64,000 nt of DNA, taken from assembly GCA_030524175.1 (NCBI GenBank), contig JAUNHC010000001.1, positions 301,577 through 365,576 of the forward strand, in the 5' to 3' direction. The stretch is from Eubacteriales bacterium (GTDB taxonomy: Bacteria > Bacillota > Clostridia > Lachnospirales > Lachnospiraceae). Positions 54,850-63,949 of this stretch are shown here, piece after piece. The notes below the pieces were generated by a model. That model did no database searches, was not told the DNA's origin, and worked only from the letters and a program-made list of their open reading frames with translations. Position 1 is the first letter of the stretch, and the number at the start of each line of letters is the position of its first letter. Position numbers and translations under genes: made by a program.

Positions 54850-55624
54850 ATGGCAGACCATATGGTTATAATAGACAATGATAAATGTATAGGGTGCGGA
54901 TTATGTGCAAGGACATGCGCCGCACACAATATAAAGATTACAAATGGAAAAGCGGATACTCTGATCAACGACTGCGTCATGTGCGGCCAATGCTCAGCAG
55001 TATGTCCTAAAGAGGCAGTAAGGATCAGCGGCTATGATGATAAACAAATCCCGCAGCCAAAAAACATACGCCTGGACCCAGATGAGGTTTTACAAGTCAT
55101 TCGTTTCAGGCGGAGTATCAGACAGTTTCAGGATCAGGAAATTCCCAAAACATGTACTGGAACAGATTCTGGAGGCAGGCAGACTGACTCATACCGGCAA
55201 AAACATGCAGGATGTATCTTTTGTGGTACTTGATAAAGAAAAACACCGGATTGAACAAATGGCCGTCAAATTATTCAGAAAAGTCAAACCCCTGGCAGAT
55301 TTGTTCAGCCCCATGGCAAGGAACAATAGGATTGATGACCATTTTTTCTTCTTCCACGCACCTGCTGTCATTGTAATACTTGCCAAAGATAAAACAAATG
55401 GCATCCTTGCTGCACAGAATATGGAATTTGTAGCAGAAGCTAACGGGCTTGGAGTTCTGTTCAGCGGTTTTTTTACCTCTTCTGCAAATATTTCCCGGAG
55501 GATAAAAAAAGCCTTAAATGTTCCAAAAGGCAAAAAGGTTGCTGCTACCCTGGTGCTTGGCTACCCAAAGGTGAAGTTCCTTCGCTCTGTACAGCGTGAA
55601 AAATTGGATGTCAGATATTTGTAG
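54850..55624 (+). pseudogene. Ferredoxin-nitroreductase fusion with a frameshift
   Basis: ATG 54850 (AAGGAG upstream) opens an N-terminal ferredoxin with CIGCGLCARTC and CVMCGQCSAVC, then a nitroreductase start RRSIRQFQDQEIPK. At AAAA (55147-55150) the frame changes: only after removing one A does it continue as HVLEQILEAGRLTHTGKN and on to residue 55624 with the FMN-binding GFFTSSANIS. In the genome as given the protein ends about 25 residues later. Ferredoxin-nitroreductases reduce nitro compounds or quinones with FMN. A sequencing error in the A run or a recent mutation are both possible. Followed by an ArsR regulator and a flavodoxin-ferredoxin. Confidence 0.8.
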
Positions 55625-55665
55625 GAAGAATCAGACAGTGTAAGATCCATACAACGGAGGTAATC

Positions 55666-56007
55666 ATGGAAAAAGAATGTGAAGAAAGACTGAAGAAAAT
55701 TGTATCCGGGTTCCAGGACTGCAGAAATGCTTTTACTGCTATTGGCGACGACACAAGGCAATTAATATTGCTTGTACTTTTAGAAAGCGACCTCTCGGGA
55801 ATCAGAGTAGGTGAAATATCGAAGAAAACACATCTCACAAGGCCTTCTGTCTCACATCATTTACAGATTCTGAAACAAGCAGGAATTGTAGCAATGAGAA
55901 AGGAAGGGACAAAGAATTATTACTATCTCAGTTCAAATGAAACACAATGGAAAAATATTGCCGAATTGATCAACCTTATTTATGAAAGCATTAAATGCAT
56001 CCGCTGA
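55666..56007 (+). CDS. ArsR-family transcriptional regulator
   Basis: 113 residues, ATG 55666 after GGAGGT. A winged helix with the ArsR pattern: DDTRQLILLVLLE, VGEISKKTHLTRPSVSHHLQILKQAGIVAMRKEGTKNYYYL. No metal-binding CVC motif, so not a classical arsenic or metal sensor. It lies between the broken nitroreductase and an EFR1 protein, so a redox or small-molecule signal that controls these genes is the simplest guess. Confidence 0.9.
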   Translation: MEKECEERLKKIVSGFQDCRNAFTAIGDDTRQLILLVLLESDLSGIRVGEISKKTHLTRPSVSHHLQILKQAGIVAMRKEGTKNYYYLSSNETQWKNIAELINLIYESIKCIR

Positions 56008-56073
56008 CGCAGCAGTTCAAGCTGCCTGAACAGTTACCCGCCAACAAGACATAGACCATCAGGAGGATCTCAT

Positions 56074-56826
56074 ATGATTCTATACTTTTCAGGAACAGGA
56101 AACACTGAATACACAGCAAAAAGGATTGGGAAAGAAATACAGGACGAGACCTTGGATCTCTTCGAAAAAATTCGTAACCGGGATTTTTCAGACATGACTT
56201 CAGACAGCCCCTGGGTTATCGCAGCCCCTACTTATTCATGGAGGATTCCCCGCGTGTTACAGGAATGGCTGTCTAAAACCAGGCTTAATGGGAATAAAAA
56301 TATTTATTTCGTTATGACCTGTGCCGGAAGCATTGGAAATGCAGGCGCCTGGCTGAAAAATTTATGTTTCTCCAAGGGACTGAACTATATGGGTTGCATT
56401 TCTGTAATCATGCCGGAAAATTACATTGCGCTCTTTCACAGTCCCACACAAGAAGAAGCATTAAAAATTATTGATCAGTCAGAAAAGAAAATAGACGAAA
56501 TATCACTTATAATAAAAAATAAGGAAATTTATGCTACGCCTCCCATTACTTTTAAGGACAAAGTTAACAGCGGAATTGTGAATGACCTCTTTTATCCCTT
56601 GTTTGTCCATGCCAGGAAGTTCCATACCACAGACGCATGTATTTCCTGCGGAAAATGCGCCAAGGTTTGTCCCTTAAAAAATATTCACCTTGAAAAAGGA
56701 AAACCAGTATGGAGCAATCATTGTACACACTGCATGGCATGTATTAACCGCTGTCCTGCCGAAGCGATCGAATACGGAAAGCATAGTAAAGGTTTAGTCC
56801 GGTATACCTGTCCTAAAAGAATATGA
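56074..56826 (+). CDS. EFR1-family flavodoxin-ferredoxin
   Basis: 250 residues, ATG 56074 after CAGGAGG. N-terminal flavodoxin domain with the FMN phosphate loop FSGTGNTEYTAKR and APTYSWRIP, and a C-terminal two-cluster ferredoxin (CISCGKCAKVC, CTHCMACINRC). Such EFR1 proteins should pass low-potential electrons to unknown partners. The last 33 bases overlap the end of the YqxD gene on the other strand. Confidence 0.85.
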   Translation: MILYFSGTGNTEYTAKRIGKEIQDETLDLFEKIRNRDFSDMTSDSPWVIAAPTYSWRIPRVLQEWLSKTRLNGNKNIYFVMTCAGSIGNAGAWLKNLCFSKGLNYMGCISVIMPENYIALFHSPTQEEALKIIDQSEKKIDEISLIIKNKEIYATPPITFKDKVNSGIVNDLFYPLFVHARKFHTTDACISCGKCAKVCPLKNIHLEKGKPVWSNHCTHCMACINRCPAEAIEYGKHSKGLVRYTCPKRI

Positions 56827-57270
56827 CACCATAAAAGTGTCAATCAATCTGCTGAAGGATTCCTCAAACCTTCTGTCATCCTCTGCGGTCCGCTTCGCCG
56901 GACCTTTCAGATGATGTTTGCTTTTTGCTTTCCTGACTTTCTTAGACATATGGCGCTCCATAAGCAGCTGGTCGATATTATCATTTGTATACCATCTTCC
57001 GCTCTGATGTATACCCAATGCCCCCTTACCCAGAATCATGGCTGCCACACCGTAATCCTGGGTTACAACGATATCACCTTTTTCACAAAGTCCTACCAGG
57101 GCGAAATCTACAGCATCTGCCCCGGCTCCTATTACCTTCACCTCACTGTAGTCTGACTGCAGTATATGGTTGGTGTCACAAAGAAGAATAACCGGTATAG
57201 CATTCTTTTTTGCAATGCGCTCCACAATCTTCACTACCGGGCAGGCATCAGCGTCCACTAAAATTTTCAT
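56794..57270 (-). CDS. YaiI/YqxD-family protein (UPF0178)
   Basis: 158 residues, ATG 57270 after AGGGATAG. The family has the PIN-like fold with ILVDADACPVV, LCDTNHIL, GADAVDFALVGLC, VTQDYGVAAMILGKG and HMSKKVRKAKSKHHLKGP. The function is not known, though nuclease activity is suspected from the fold. It directly follows the osmoprotectant ATPase gene with a 3 bp gap and converges on, and overlaps, the EFR1 gene by 33 bases. Confidence 0.85.
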   Translation of the reverse strand: MKILVDADACPVVKIVERIAKKNAIPVILLCDTNHILQSDYSEVKVIGAGADAVDFALVGLCEKGDIVVTQDYGVAAMILGKGALGIHQSGRWYTNDNIDQLLMERHMSKKVRKAKSKHHLKGPAKRTAEDDRRFEESFSRLIDTFMVSYSFRTGIPD

Positions 57271-57273
57271 TTT

Positions 57274-57996
57274 CTATCCCTGTACCAGCTTTCTGACAAA
57301 GCTGGTTGCAGGCTGGTTCCTGATGATTTCAGGTTTATCCAGCTGAACCACTTTGCCTTCATCCATTACCAGCACTCTGGTGCCAAGCTTCATTGCTTCC
57401 CGGATATCATGGGTGATAAAAACAATGGTAAGCTCTAATTCCTTCTGCAGTCTGAGTATCTCATCCTGCATGGTCTGCCTTGTTATTTCATCCAATGCCC
57501 CGAATGGCTCATCCATCAGTAAAATACGGGGACTGGCTGCCAGTGCCCTGGCAATCCCCACTCTCTGCTGCTGACCGCCGGAAAGCTCTGCCGGATATCT
57601 CCCTGCCATACCTTCCTCAAGACCCACTGTGTCCAAGAGCTTAAGGGCAAGCTGATGATTCTCAGCCTTATTCTTTCGTCCGCTGATCACCGGCACATAA
57701 GTAATATTTTTCTCCACAGTCATGTGGGGAAACAGGCCCTTATTCTGGATCACATATCCGATTCTGCGCCGGAGAGCAATGATATCCACGTCCCGTATAT
57801 CCTTGTCCTCAACAAATACAGCTCCCCTGTCCGGCTGAAACAATCCGTTGATCATTTTCAGCATAGTAGTCTTGCCGCACCCGGAACGTCCGATAACAGT
57901 AAGAAATTCCCCTTGTCCCACAGAAAGGCTGAAATCATCCAGTACAACATTCTCGCCGAAACTTTTTGTCACGTGCTCCAGTCTGATCGCATCCAT
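57274..57996 (-). CDS. Osmoprotectant ABC transporter ATPase, OpuBA/ProV-like
   Basis: 240 residues, ATG 57996 after GGAG. Walker A GRSGCGKTTMLK, signature LSGGQQQRVGIARA, Walker B LLMDEPFGALD, and the H loop FITHDIREAM. Glycine betaine/choline/carnitine uptake in response to osmotic stress. Shorter than ProV and lacks C-terminal CBS domains, so gating by ionic strength through CBS is absent. Last transport gene in the permease-binding protein-ATPase operon. Confidence 0.9.
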   Translation of the reverse strand: MDAIRLEHVTKSFGENVVLDDFSLSVGQGEFLTVIGRSGCGKTTMLKMINGLFQPDRGAVFVEDKDIRDVDIIALRRRIGYVIQNKGLFPHMTVEKNITYVPVISGRKNKAENHQLALKLLDTVGLEEGMAGRYPAELSGGQQQRVGIARALAASPRILLMDEPFGALDEITRQTMQDEILRLQKELELTIVFITHDIREAMKLGTRVLVMDEGKVVQLDKPEIIRNQPATSFVRKLVQG

Positions 57997-58000
57997 CCTC

Positions 58001-58912
58001 TTACTCCTTGATCAGACCCTTGGACACAAGGAAATCTTCAGCTACCTGAGCTTCATCTTTTCCGTCAATTTCAACCTGATAATTCAGTTCTGCCATCTCC
58101 TGGTCTGTGAGAATACCGTCCATAAGCATTAAAGTCTCTTCAAGCTCCGGATATTCCGATAAAGCGTCCTGACGTACAACCGTAGAACAGAAATAGTTTA
58201 CCTGGAGATGCTTATCATCCTCCAGCACTTTGATATTGCCGTTTCCAAGCTGGGCATCTGTGGTGAAACCATTTGTCACATCAATATCTCCCTTTTCCAT
58301 AGCTGCATATTTTAAACCGATGTCAATATCCTTTACATCTTTAAATTTCAGTCCATATGTGTCACAAAGCACATTGAATCCGTCTTCTCTCTCAATATAA
58401 TCCGGGTTGCCGCCGAACACCAGCTTGTCTGCTGCCCCGGCAAGATCTGAACAGGTTTCCAGTTTATATTCTTCCGCCGCATCTTTGCTTACGGCTACGG
58501 CAAAGGTATTGTTGAATCCGTAAAGTCCTACCCAGGTCATCCCGAATTTCTCTTCATACTCAGCCTTCAGCTTGTCAAACATATCAGCGTCATCCACACC
58601 CTCTGCCTCATGGCCCAGAACCATTACCCAGCCGCTGGAGGTATATTCCGGATATAAATCAAATTCTCCTTTTTCCATGGCCGGCTGGATATTGCTGGTA
58701 CCGCCGCCGATACCTTTGGTGATTTCTGCTGTATAATCTGTTTTTTCTTCAATGAGAGCCTTCAGCATTTCACCAAGGATGTACTGTTCCGTCATCGGCT
58801 TCGTGGCAATCTGGACAGGGTCTGCTGCTGCCGCGCTCACTGTTCCCAATCCTGTACCTGCTGCCAAAAGTGCTCCTGCTGCTATTCCTGCTGTTATTTT
58901 TTTCATGTTCAT
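58001..58912 (-). CDS. Osmoprotectant-binding protein, secreted without a lipobox
   Basis: 303 residues from ATG 58912. A Sec signal peptide with an Ala-rich cleavage region (GTVSAAAA) is followed by the OpuAC domain: ATKPMTEQYILGEML, GGTSNIQPAMEKGEFDLYPEYT, and DCDITNG-like DIDVTNGFTTDAQL. The aromatic box for quaternary amines is in the YPEYTSSGW segment. In Gram-positives these proteins are usually lipid-anchored; here no cysteine follows the signal, so it may be released unless it is held by the permease. Encoded between permease and ATPase genes. Confidence 0.9.
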   Translation of the reverse strand: MNMKKITAGIAAGALLAAGTGLGTVSAAAADPVQIATKPMTEQYILGEMLKALIEEKTDYTAEITKGIGGGTSNIQPAMEKGEFDLYPEYTSSGWVMVLGHEAEGVDDADMFDKLKAEYEEKFGMTWVGLYGFNNTFAVAVSKDAAEEYKLETCSDLAGAADKLVFGGNPDYIEREDGFNVLCDTYGLKFKDVKDIDIGLKYAAMEKGDIDVTNGFTTDAQLGNGNIKVLEDDKHLQVNYFCSTVVRQDALSEYPELEETLMLMDGILTDQEMAELNYQVEIDGKDEAQVAEDFLVSKGLIKE

Positions 58913-58913
58913 C

Positions 58914-59558
58914 TTAAAATGTTCTCCTTTTCTTTATCTTTTTCTCCAGCTTTCCCAGTAAAAGATCGCTGATCAAAGCAATAAATGCAATTAAAAAGCT
59001 GCCTCCAAAGGTAAGAGCCGTGTTGTATATAGTAATTCCTCTGTATATTGCCACCCCAAGTCCGCCTGCACCGATAAAAGAGGCTATGGCAGCAACAGAA
59101 ATGGTCATAACTACCATGTTCCTCACCCCGGCAATGATCACCCCAAGAGCAAGGGGAAGTTTTATTTTCATCATGATCTGAAACTCAGTGCTTCCCATTC
59201 CTCTGGCAGCCATGATCACATCTGCGCTCACCCCTTTTATACCTGCATACGTATTGCGCACCATGGGCATAACCCCATAAATGGTAAGAGCCACCACCGC
59301 TGTTTTATTGCCGATTCCCAGAAAAGGTATCAGCATTCCCAGCAGCGATATGGAGGGAATGGTATAGAATACGTTGGCAATCCCCAATACCAGCGAGGAT
59401 ATCCTGTCATGCTGGGAAATCCACATTCCAAGGCCAAGGCCGATAACCCCCGCCAGTACGATCGCTGTTGCCGATAATGCAATATGCTCCAATATAAGCT
59501 GTGCAAACCAATCCTTTCTCTCTATGTATATCTGCACCACTTGTTTTAATAGCTCCAA
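58914..59558 (-). CDS. Osmoprotectant ABC transporter permease, OpuBB/ProW-like
   Basis: 214 residues from TTG 59558 (GGGAGG upstream). Five or six membrane helices, the permease EAA-like loop VIMAARGMGSTEFQIMMKIKLPLALGVIIAG, and VYTIPSISLLGMLIP-like FYTIPSISLLG. It forms the pore for the binding protein encoded next. First gene of the four-gene operon. TTG start codons are not rare in this window. Confidence 0.9.
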   Translation of the reverse strand: MELLKQVVQIYIERKDWFAQLILEHIALSATAIVLAGVIGLGLGMWISQHDRISSLVLGIANVFYTIPSISLLGMLIPFLGIGNKTAVVALTIYGVMPMVRNTYAGIKGVSADVIMAARGMGSTEFQIMMKIKLPLALGVIIAGVRNMVVMTISVAAIASFIGAGGLGVAIYRGITIYNTALTFGGSFLIAFIALISDLLLGKLEKKIKKRRTF

Positions 59559-59612
59559 AGTCTTTCCTCCCGGTCATTTTTACTGCTGCCTGGCTTTTCT
59601 GTTCTCCAGGTC

Positions 59613-60218
59613 TTAACTTCTTTCGCGGACGGCTTCTGAAGGGCAGATTTCCCGGCAGGCACCGCACTGCAGACAATGGGCAGTATGAATTACGTAAGGG
59701 CTGCCCTGGTCAATACATTTCTGGGGGCATACACTTAAGCAGGAACCGCACCCGGTACAGGCATCTGTTATCTCAAAACCAGATGTTTCTTCCTCCATTC
59801 CGTAGGAGAAAGTTTCCCTGCTGATGGGATAATTGAGTAAATCAAACCATTCCCCGGTTCCTGCATAAATCAGAAATGCATCGAGGATATATCTTGTATC
59901 TCCGGGATAAACTTCATTCATTCCCGGATTTTCCTCAAACACCCTATCCACCCAGATTTTATCTGCCATCCTTACCTTACCGTAAAATTTCAGAGACTGG
60001 CAGTCAGGGCACATGGCACTGAGGGCGATCTCGCCGGAATCAACCAACTGCCTGTAAAAAGGCTTACCCTTAGAAGTTACAATGTACATCCCCTCCTCAG
60101 CGGCGATCATTATATTGATGATCCTGCTTCGGGGATGACCTGCTACGTCCACTGTTGCCGCAGAAGCTATCTTCACTTTTCTAAACATTTTAACATATTT
60201 CTCTGCTTTTGTATTCAT
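59613..60218 (-). CDS. PNPOx-like flavoprotein fused to a 2x[4Fe-4S] ferredoxin
   Basis: 201 residues, ATG 60218 after GGAGG. N-terminal pyridoxamine-phosphate-oxidase-like split barrel (about 10-135; GHPRSRIINIMI, ALSAMCPD, YGKVRMADK) that probably binds FMN, and a C-terminal ferredoxin (CTGCGSCLSVC, CLQCGACREIC). Fusion proteins of this kind are common in anaerobes and may reduce small redox partners; the role is unknown. It precedes the osmoprotectant operon with a 55-base gap and may be expressed separately. Confidence 0.8.
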   Translation of the reverse strand: MNTKAEKYVKMFRKVKIASAATVDVAGHPRSRIINIMIAAEEGMYIVTSKGKPFYRQLVDSGEIALSAMCPDCQSLKFYGKVRMADKIWVDRVFEENPGMNEVYPGDTRYILDAFLIYAGTGEWFDLLNYPISRETFSYGMEEETSGFEITDACTGCGSCLSVCPQKCIDQGSPYVIHTAHCLQCGACREICPSEAVRERS

Positions 60219-60624
60219 TTTTTCTTATGCCTCCGTTTTCATTCCTGAAGAACTGACTTCTATTTTGCTCTTTTCCTGTGCCAATATAACGGACTGAACT
60301 CCATTTCCTTTATATTTTGCTGTTTTTTATGTTAATCCTTTTTCATTCATTTGAAAAGTACATACTTGAAAGTGGCATAGTATCTTTTGGATACTGTTCA
60401 AAATAATATAAGATATTAAGTTAATCTCTGATATAGAAACTGAAAGCTCAAATCGGACGGAGGCTGCAACCGCAAAGTGATACTTCACAGTCTCCATCTG
60501 ATTTGAGCCTTCAAAATATTGACTATCCATCAATTAAATTGATACTCTTCTCAATGAATATCCTTGTTAATTTATAAATTGATCACACTATTCCTATAAT
60601 CAGTTACTATAAGGATTCTCTGAT
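60219..60624. other. Intergenic region with a 20-bp near-perfect hairpin
   Basis: 406 bases between the PNPOx gene and asnB, both on minus. Contains the hairpin at 60446-60508 and a 68-codon minus-strand frame at 60327-60533 that reads through it without a ribosome site, which I do not call a gene. The rest is AT-rich. Confidence 0.7.
60446..60508 (+). repeat. 20-bp inverted repeat with 23-base loop
   Basis: Arms 60446-60465 and 60489-60508 (starting GCTCAAATCGGACGG). As plus-strand RNA 19 of 20 positions pair, two of them G-U; as minus-strand RNA the same positions become A-C mismatches. No T run follows, so not an ordinary terminator. The loop contains GTGA-TACT-TCAC, another small hairpin. 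Confidence 0.7.
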
Positions 60625-62457
60625 TTAAACTTCAGCAAAAAATTTCTTATGCCATACCAGGAATGCATATACTGTCCATATTTTTCTGCTGTTGTCCCGC
60701 TTCCCTTCCAGATGCTCATCCAAAAGCTTAACAAGCTTATCAACATGAAAGAAATTCCTGGCTGTCTTGCTTAAAAACGCTGTCTTAATCTCTCTGTACC
60801 AGTCGCCGTCCTTCATCCACAAGCGGATCGGTACCGGAAATCCCAGTTTTTTCATTTCTGAGGTTTCTTTTGGCAGATGTCTGGCTGCTGCCTGTCGGAA
60901 AATATATTTCGTACTGTTATGTCTCAGTTTTGCCTTCAGAGGCATTTTTCTGGCTGTCTCAAATACATTCCTGTCCAAAAACGGCACCCGAAGTTCCAGT
61001 GAATGTGCCATACTCATTTTATCCGCCTTTTGCAGAATATCTCCCGGGAGCCAGTATTTCAGATCAATATACTGCATTTTTTCCATGTCTTCCAGACCAG
61101 CTGCCTGTTTATAATCTTTTTGCAGTAATTTCTCCGTAGAAACAGCCCCGCTTCTCCTTCTCATGATCTCCCGCCGTTCCTCAGTGGAAAAAATCCTGGC
61201 ATTTCCAATAAACCTCTCTTCCACGCTTTTCCCGGCCCTTATGAGATAATTCCTGCCTTTGATCTCAGGAAGCTTTTCCGCAAATCTGCCCAGCCCTCTG
61301 CGGAATCTTTCCGGCATCCAGTTCATCCATCTTAACGCAAGAGGTTCACGGTAAATATTGTACCCTCCAAACAGCTCGTCTGCGCCTTCTCCCGAGGTTA
61401 CTACTTTGACATATTTGGATGCTTCTTCTGCAACAAAATACAAAGCCACTGCTGCTGCATCTCCGCTGGGTTCATCCAGATAATACATAACCTCAGGCAC
61501 TGCCTGCCAGAATTCCTCCTTGGAAATAATTTTACTGTGATGCTCCAATTCCAACTTTTCAGCCAGACCACGTGCACGGCTCACCTCGCTGTACTGGCTG
61601 TTCTCACTGAGAAAGCCCACTGTAAACACTTTTTTTCCTGAAAATTCTGATGCAATATAACTGGAATCCACTCCGCCTGAGAGAAATGCCCCCACTTCCA
61701 CGTCACTTACCATGTGCGTGTCCACAGAATCCTTTATCACACGCTCCAAATGCTGAGTCAGCTTCTCATCATCCCCTGTTTCCTCCGGATGCAACATAGG
61801 ATCAAAATATTTCTGTATTTTCACCTGGCCATTCTCATATGTGAGGAAACATCCCGGCATAAGCTTATAAATCCCTTTAAAAAAAGTTTCCTCCAGTGCA
61901 GAATACTGGAATGACAGATACTGCTCCAAAGCTTCTTCATTCACTTCTCTGGGACATCCTGGAAATTCCAGTATACTTTTAATTTCAGAAGCAAATACAA
62001 AACATCCGTCAATTTCAGCATAATATACAGGCTTGATGCCAAAGAAATCTCTTGCAATAAAAAGTCTGTTCTTCTTTTCATCCCACACAGCAAAAGCAAA
62101 CATGCCTCTTAAGCGGTCCAGCAGATCCTTTCCATAACTTTCTAATCCGTGAAGCAGCACTTCAGAATCGGAATGGGTTGCAAAATGATGCCCTTCCTTC
62201 ATAAGCTCTTCCCTAAGTTTCCGGTAATTATAAATCTCACCGTTAAAAATTAAAGTCAAATCCCCCTTTTCGTTGTTCATGGGCTGGTTCCCATCTTCCA
62301 GATCGATAATACTAAGCCTGCAAAAACCTAACGCAACCTCTTCCGTAATATGAGTCCCATTGGAATCCGGTCCCCTGTGATCGATCACCTTCATCATGTC
62401 ATGTAAAATCTTATTTTTCTCCTTCTTACGTCCAACAAATCCACAAATACCGCACAT
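60625..62457 (-). CDS. asnB: Asparagine synthetase (glutamine-hydrolysing)
   Basis: 610 residues, ATG 62457 after GGAGG. N-terminal Ntn glutaminase with catalytic Cys2 (MCGICGF) and RGPDSNG; C-terminal ATP-pyrophosphatase with SGGVDSSYIA, FGGYNIYR and RAVELRVPFLD-like ELRVPFLDRNVF. It makes asparagine from aspartate, glutamine and ATP. A T-box, often seen in this gene's leader in Firmicutes, is not visible upstream. Confidence 0.95.
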   Translation of the reverse strand: MCGICGFVGRKKEKNKILHDMMKVIDHRGPDSNGTHITEEVALGFCRLSIIDLEDGNQPMNNEKGDLTLIFNGEIYNYRKLREELMKEGHHFATHSDSEVLLHGLESYGKDLLDRLRGMFAFAVWDEKKNRLFIARDFFGIKPVYYAEIDGCFVFASEIKSILEFPGCPREVNEEALEQYLSFQYSALEETFFKGIYKLMPGCFLTYENGQVKIQKYFDPMLHPEETGDDEKLTQHLERVIKDSVDTHMVSDVEVGAFLSGGVDSSYIASEFSGKKVFTVGFLSENSQYSEVSRARGLAEKLELEHHSKIISKEEFWQAVPEVMYYLDEPSGDAAAVALYFVAEEASKYVKVVTSGEGADELFGGYNIYREPLALRWMNWMPERFRRGLGRFAEKLPEIKGRNYLIRAGKSVEERFIGNARIFSTEERREIMRRRSGAVSTEKLLQKDYKQAAGLEDMEKMQYIDLKYWLPGDILQKADKMSMAHSLELRVPFLDRNVFETARKMPLKAKLRHNSTKYIFRQAAARHLPKETSEMKKLGFPVPIRLWMKDGDWYREIKTAFLSKTARNFFHVDKLVKLLDEHLEGKRDNSRKIWTVYAFLVWHKKFFAEV

Positions 62458-62904
62458 AGATCCTCCATTAAGTATTTTTCTTCCTTCGCTTTTCCTCCTG
62501 AATAGTTACCTATCTGTTAAATATTATATATAATGTGCCGCAAATCTCTGTAGTTATCACTTTTCCTCTTTAAGTGTTGGTATTTTGTGTATTTTTAATT
62601 CTATTATTCTACTCTGCGCTTCTGATTTACTAACAAATACATCCCTGATAAAGCCCCTCGTTTCTGATATGTGATTTATATGGAAGACAGGCCTTGGAAA
62701 ATAGCCATATATTTATGCATAACTCTAATTTTTTTCAATTTTAATCCCTATAAAAATATATATTTCTGAAAATATCCTTTTGCGAATCTAAGTTTTTTCT
62801 GATATACTATATGAAAAAATCACACAAACATATGAATAATGTAACTTTTTCTCACTGCCTCTTTCACTTATAATAAAAGTATCTCAAAGAAGGAGGTTGT
62901 GACA
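62458..62904. other. AT-rich divergent intergenic region
   Basis: 447 bases between asnB and the substrate-binding lipoprotein gene. The plus-strand promoter of the latter is at 62780-62808. I find no T-box or other leader for asnB, and nothing else in the AT-rich middle. Confidence 0.6.
62780..62808 (+). promoter_or_regulatory. Promoter of the substrate-binding lipoprotein gene
   Basis: TTGCGA (62780-62785), 17 bases, TATACT (62803-62808) with extended TGA. Confidence 0.55.
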
Positions 62905-63894
62905 ATGAAAAAGATAGTTATGATTTTAACCACACTTTTACTTTCTATTTCCTTATGGGGCTGTTCCGCTGAACCAAAAGGAGCTAAAGTCACTGAAATA
63001 AAAATCGAACAGATCACCCCAGATAAAGCTGCCGGTATTACTGTAGGCTGGACAGTGTACGCAATGGACAATACGTTTTTCCAGCGTATGGACGGAGCAG
63101 TCCGGGACAAAGCTGTAAAGGACGGTATTACCCTCCTTGCACATAATCAAAACTATAACCCCCAGGATATGGTAAACGCGTGCAAAAGTATGATCGCCCA
63201 GGATATCGACGCACTGGTCATCTCTCCCTGTTCCCCGGAAAAAATGCCTGAGATTATTGAAGCGGCTCATGAAAAGGATATTCCGGTTGTGATCGTAGAT
63301 ATCGGAGACGGGGGCGGTGATAAGGATGCTATTATTGTCTCAGACGGCTATGAAGGAGGCAAAGAGGTAGGAAACTACGCTGTCAATCTCCTTAAGGAAA
63401 AAGGAATCTCCGGCAAAAAGCTTGGTATTGTAAAATGTGAAGAATCTGCTGTATATGCCAACCAGCGCGGGGAAGGATTCAAGGAAGTGACAGAGGCTGC
63501 CGGATATGAAATCCCTATCGAAGAAAGAGGGGATTCCAAAGAGGACCTTGGCTATGAGGCTGCGAAGAAAATGCTGAAAGAAGAGCCTGACCTGGCGGCC
63601 ATTTTTGCAGAGAATGATATGATGGCGCTGGGAGCTGTAAAGGCGGCAAAGGAGGCAGGAAGCGATGCTTTGATCTTCGGTTATGACGGAAATGATGCTG
63701 CTGTCAATGCCATCGTAGATAAGAAGATGCATGGAACGATGAAGCAGGATGCAGAAGCCATGGGTGAAAAAGGTCTGGAGACTGCCGAACAGATTCTCAG
63801 AGGGGAAAGTATTACTTATGACAATCCTGAAACAAAGGAAATTTTTGTAGACGGTTATCTTATAGGCGAGGACAGCTACAGAGCAGATAAGTAG
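62905..63894 (+). CDS. Sugar-type ABC transporter substrate-binding lipoprotein
   Basis: 329 residues from ATG 62905 (GGAGG eight bases upstream, the GTG at 62899 is less likely). Signal peptide with lipobox LWGC, then a periplasmic-binding-protein type I fold (Peripla_BP_4): GWTVYAMDNTFFQRM, LVISPCSPEKMPEII, VVIVDIGDGG, and IFAENDMMALGAVKAAKEAG. Binds a sugar or autoinducer-like ligand at the cell surface; the ligand is not identified. It begins an operon that continues past the window edge. Confidence 0.9.
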   Translation: MKKIVMILTTLLLSISLWGCSAEPKGAKVTEIKIEQITPDKAAGITVGWTVYAMDNTFFQRMDGAVRDKAVKDGITLLAHNQNYNPQDMVNACKSMIAQDIDALVISPCSPEKMPEIIEAAHEKDIPVVIVDIGDGGGDKDAIIVSDGYEGGKEVGNYAVNLLKEKGISGKKLGIVKCEESAVYANQRGEGFKEVTEAAGYEIPIEERGDSKEDLGYEAAKKMLKEEPDLAAIFAENDMMALGAVKAAKEAGSDALIFGYDGNDAAVNAIVDKKMHGTMKQDAEAMGEKGLETAEQILRGESITYDNPETKEIFVDGYLIGEDSYRADK

Positions 63895-63949
63895 ACGGTC
63901 ACTCCATACCAAAATGAAACTGCACTAAATGGGGCAGAAGGAGGCAAGT

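Noticed and set aside
60327-60533. 68-codon minus-strand frame between asnB and the PNPOx gene
   Set aside because: No ribosome binding site, runs through the hairpin at 60446-60508, and no recognisable features.
62458-62640. T-box leader for asnB
   Set aside because: I looked for the conserved AGGGTGGNACCGCG on the minus strand upstream of asnB and did not find it.
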